A stretch of DNA of 6,287 bases from assembly GCA_016198805.1 (NCBI GenBank), contig JACQHU010000130.1, positions 1 to 6,287 on the forward strand, read 5' to 3'. The stretch comes from Armatimonadota bacterium (GTDB lineage: Bacteria > Sysuimicrobiota > Sysuimicrobiia > Sysuimicrobiales > Humicultoraceae). A program made the translations under genes and the position numbers. The first letter of the stretch is position 1. Every line of letters starts with the position of its first letter. Shown here one piece after another: positions 4,902 to 6,287 of the stretch. A model generated the notes under the pieces. That model was not told the DNA's origin, did not search any database, and saw only the letters and a program-made list of their open reading frames with translations.

Positions 4902-6248
4902 CTACCGGCTCAACACCGCGGGACGGCGGTCACGCACTCGCCGGCCCGTCGCCGTCGACATGACCTGAAAGACGGCGGCGGCGAGCCGTGCCGGATCATG
5001 ACGAAGCAGTTCCTCCTCGCTCATCAGCGTAAAGGCCATGGGCGTCAGCCCCATGGCCTCGAGTTCTTTCAGCGCCGGATCCACCGGGTGGCTGCCCTGG
5101 CTAACGTACCGGTCGAGCAGCGCCCGACTCTGCGGAGCCTGCGTGTTGACGATCACGTGGGAGAAGAGCGCGGCGCCCGCATGCGCATGGATGGCCCGGA
5201 CGTGGTCGGCCGCGGAGTACCCGTCCGTCTCGCCCGGCTGCGTCATGACATTGCAGATGTACACGCAGGGCGCGTCGGCCTGGCGGATGGCGTCGGCCAC
5301 GCCCCGGACCAGCAGGTTGGGAATGACGCTGGTGTAGAGGCTGCCGGGTCCCAGCAGGATCAGATCGGCATCGGCGATGGCCTCCTGAACCTCCGGGAGC
5401 GGCGCGACGTCGGCAGGCCGCAGCCACACCCGGCGGATCCGGCCGCGCGCCCCCGTAATCGTGGACTCCCCCTCGATGACGCGGCCGTCGTCCAGTTCGG
5501 CTGTCAGCACCACGTCGTGAGCGGTGGTGGGCAGGACCCGGCCCCGGATGTTCAGGACCTTGCTGACCTCCTTCACGGCGAGTTCGAGGTCGCCGGTGAC
5601 GCCGGTCAGGCTGGCGATGAACAGGTTCCCGAAGGCATGCCCGTCCAGCGCCCCGCCGCGGAAGCGGTACTCGAACAGCCTGGTCATCAGCGGCTCGGCC
5701 TCGGCCAGCGCGACGAGGCAGTCCCGGATATCGCCCGGCGGGAGGATGCCCAGTTCGCGGCGCAGCCGTCCTGACGAGCCGCCATCGTCGAACACCGTGA
5801 CTACCGCGGTCAGGTTTGAGGAGTACTGCTTGAGTCCGCGCAGCAGCGTGGCCAGTCCGGTGCCTCCACCAATGACCACAGCATTGACTCCCCGCCGGCG
5901 GCGGCGCTGGTCGCGCAGCACCTCGACCAGGGTCGGGTGCCCGGTAGGGAACAGCACCCGGTCGATGGACCGGAGGGTCCCCCGCAGGCCGAAGAATGCC
6001 ACCAGCGCGCCCAGCAGGATGCCCGCGATGCCCAGCGCGGCGGGCGACACGCCGCCGCCGGTCACGCGGTCCAGCGACCGGGCCAGGCGGAAGACCGCGG
6101 CGTCGAACTGAGCCAGGAACCGGATATTCACGAGCAACGAGAAGCCGGCGGAGAACAGCAAGACCCCGGCCCCGATGACCAGGACCCACCGTTTGATCCC
6201 CAGGCCCGGGGTCAGCCAGCGGCGCCAGCGCCGCCACTGGTTCGTCAT
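4902..6248 (-). CDS. yvcK: YvcK/CofD-like protein with N-terminal membrane anchor
   Basis: Member of the YvcK ("gluconeogenesis factor", CofD-like) family. In B. subtilis and other Gram-positives YvcK binds UDP-GlcNAc and supports cell-wall precursor supply and growth on gluconeogenic carbon. Of 448 residues, about 1-115 form an extra N-terminal part: a basic Trp/Arg-rich start, helix about 20-43, helix about 69-89, then a basic linker RDQRRRRRG (112-120). The YvcK domain fills 121-435, with GGGTGLATLLRGLK (127-140), FDDGGSSGRLR (153-163), LPPGDIRDC (169-177), GHAFGNLF (203-210), GPGSLYTSVIPNLL (300-313) and CNVMTQPGETDGYSAADH (332-349), all intact. B. subtilis YvcK (about 317 residues) lacks the anchor; longer membrane-anchored versions are known. 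The ATG at 6248 overlaps the upstream stop (ATGA) and has GAGG 7 bp upstream. tnaA follows after 65 bp, where whiA would be usual. Confidence 0.92.
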   Translation of the reverse strand: MTNQWRRWRRWLTPGLGIKRWVLVIGAGVLLFSAGFSLLVNIRFLAQFDAAVFRLARSLDRVTGGGVSPAALGIAGILLGALVAFFGLRGTLRSIDRVLFPTGHPTLVEVLRDQRRRRRGVNAVVIGGGTGLATLLRGLKQYSSNLTAVVTVFDDGGSSGRLRRELGILPPGDIRDCLVALAEAEPLMTRLFEYRFRGGALDGHAFGNLFIASLTGVTGDLELAVKEVSKVLNIRGRVLPTTAHDVVLTAELDDGRVIEGESTITGARGRIRRVWLRPADVAPLPEVQEAIADADLILLGPGSLYTSVIPNLLVRGVADAIRQADAPCVYICNVMTQPGETDGYSAADHVRAIHAHAGAALFSHVIVNTQAPQSRALLDRYVSQGSHPVDPALKELEAMGLTPMAFTLMSEEELLRHDPARLAAAVFQVMSTATGRRVRDRRPAVLSR

Positions 6249-6287
6249 TCAGCCACCTCGGCCAGCCGGACGTCCTTGCGGAGGTCG
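6245..6287 (-). CDS. 3' end of an upstream gene (13 codons and stop), possibly rapZ
   Basis: Only the tail DLRKDVRLAEVAE followed by TGA is in the window. The stop overlaps the yvcK ATG (ATGA), which is typical of a real co-translated gene pair. rapZ (nucleotide-binding RNase adapter, yvcJ) commonly stands immediately before yvcK, and RapZ proteins often end near an HRD motif, with which a preceding ...R-D-L-R would agree. Thirteen residues are too few for an identification, so no symbol is given. Confidence 0.6.
   Translation of the reverse strand, partial: DLRKDVRLAEVAE
6256..6259 (-). promoter_or_regulatory. Ribosome binding site of yvcK
   Basis: Minus-strand GAGG (within GAGGTGG), 7 bp before the ATG at 6248 and inside the end of the upstream gene. 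It supports the ATGA-overlap start of yvcK. Confidence 0.6.

Noticed and set aside
4878..5774. Plus-strand 298-codon open frame opposite yvcK
   Set aside because: Antisense to conserved YvcK motifs; no recognisable domain.
5101..6237. Minus-strand 378-codon frame in a second phase of yvcK
   Set aside because: Arg/Gly/Pro/Ala-rich out-of-frame reading caused by high G+C; the YvcK frame contains all family motifs.

Overview
The window comes from a G+C-rich bacterial chromosome (about two-thirds G+C by eye, not computed). Every convincing gene is on the minus strand, so biological order runs from high to low coordinates. The genes, in transcription order, are the last 13 codons of an unidentified upstream gene, a membrane-anchored YvcK/CofD-like protein, a tryptophanase-family enzyme, and then five membrane subunits of respiratory complex I: nuoA, nuoH, nuoJ, nuoK and the first 327 codons of nuoL, which runs off the left edge. 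No mobile element, tRNA, rRNA or CRISPR array was seen.

Right part (4902-6287): yvcK overlaps the stop of the upstream gene by the ATGA arrangement, so the two are probably co-transcribed. In many Gram-positive-type genomes rapZ precedes yvcK and whiA follows it. The 13 visible upstream residues are compatible with a RapZ tail but cannot prove it. No whiA follows here.

Middle (3433-4901): a pyridoxal-phosphate beta-eliminating lyase of the tryptophanase/tyrosine phenol-lyase family lies 65 bp behind yvcK. Much of its sequence resembles tyrosine phenol-lyase, but the residues that set substrate choice are of the tryptophanase type (D127, V382, V384, H451), so tryptophan to indole, pyruvate and ammonia is the likelier reaction. 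A strong Shine-Dalgarno precedes a 31-codon out-of-frame ORF with a Trp codon that overlaps the tnaA start; this may be a leader peptide or chance.

Gap 3170-3432 (263 bp): no gene was recognised. It holds an 11-bp direct repeat just after tnaA and two CGAAC-N4-GTT sites 31 bp apart, resembling Gram-positive LexA operators, upstream of nuoA.

Left part (1-3169): nuoA-nuoH-nuoJ-nuoK-nuoL are tightly spaced (34, 4, 14 and 3 bp) and form one operon. Canonical operons run nuoA-BCD-EFG-HI-JKLMN. Here every peripheral-arm gene that would fall inside the interval (B, C, D, E, F, G, I) is missing, leaving a membrane-arm-only operon. The quinone- or NADH-side subunits must be encoded elsewhere, or this membrane arm works with another partner. 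YvcK with an N-terminal membrane segment, high G+C and the re-ordered nuo genes suggest a deep-branching, perhaps environmental, bacterial lineage (Bacillota-, Chloroflexota- or Armatimonadota-like). That placement is an inference with low confidence.
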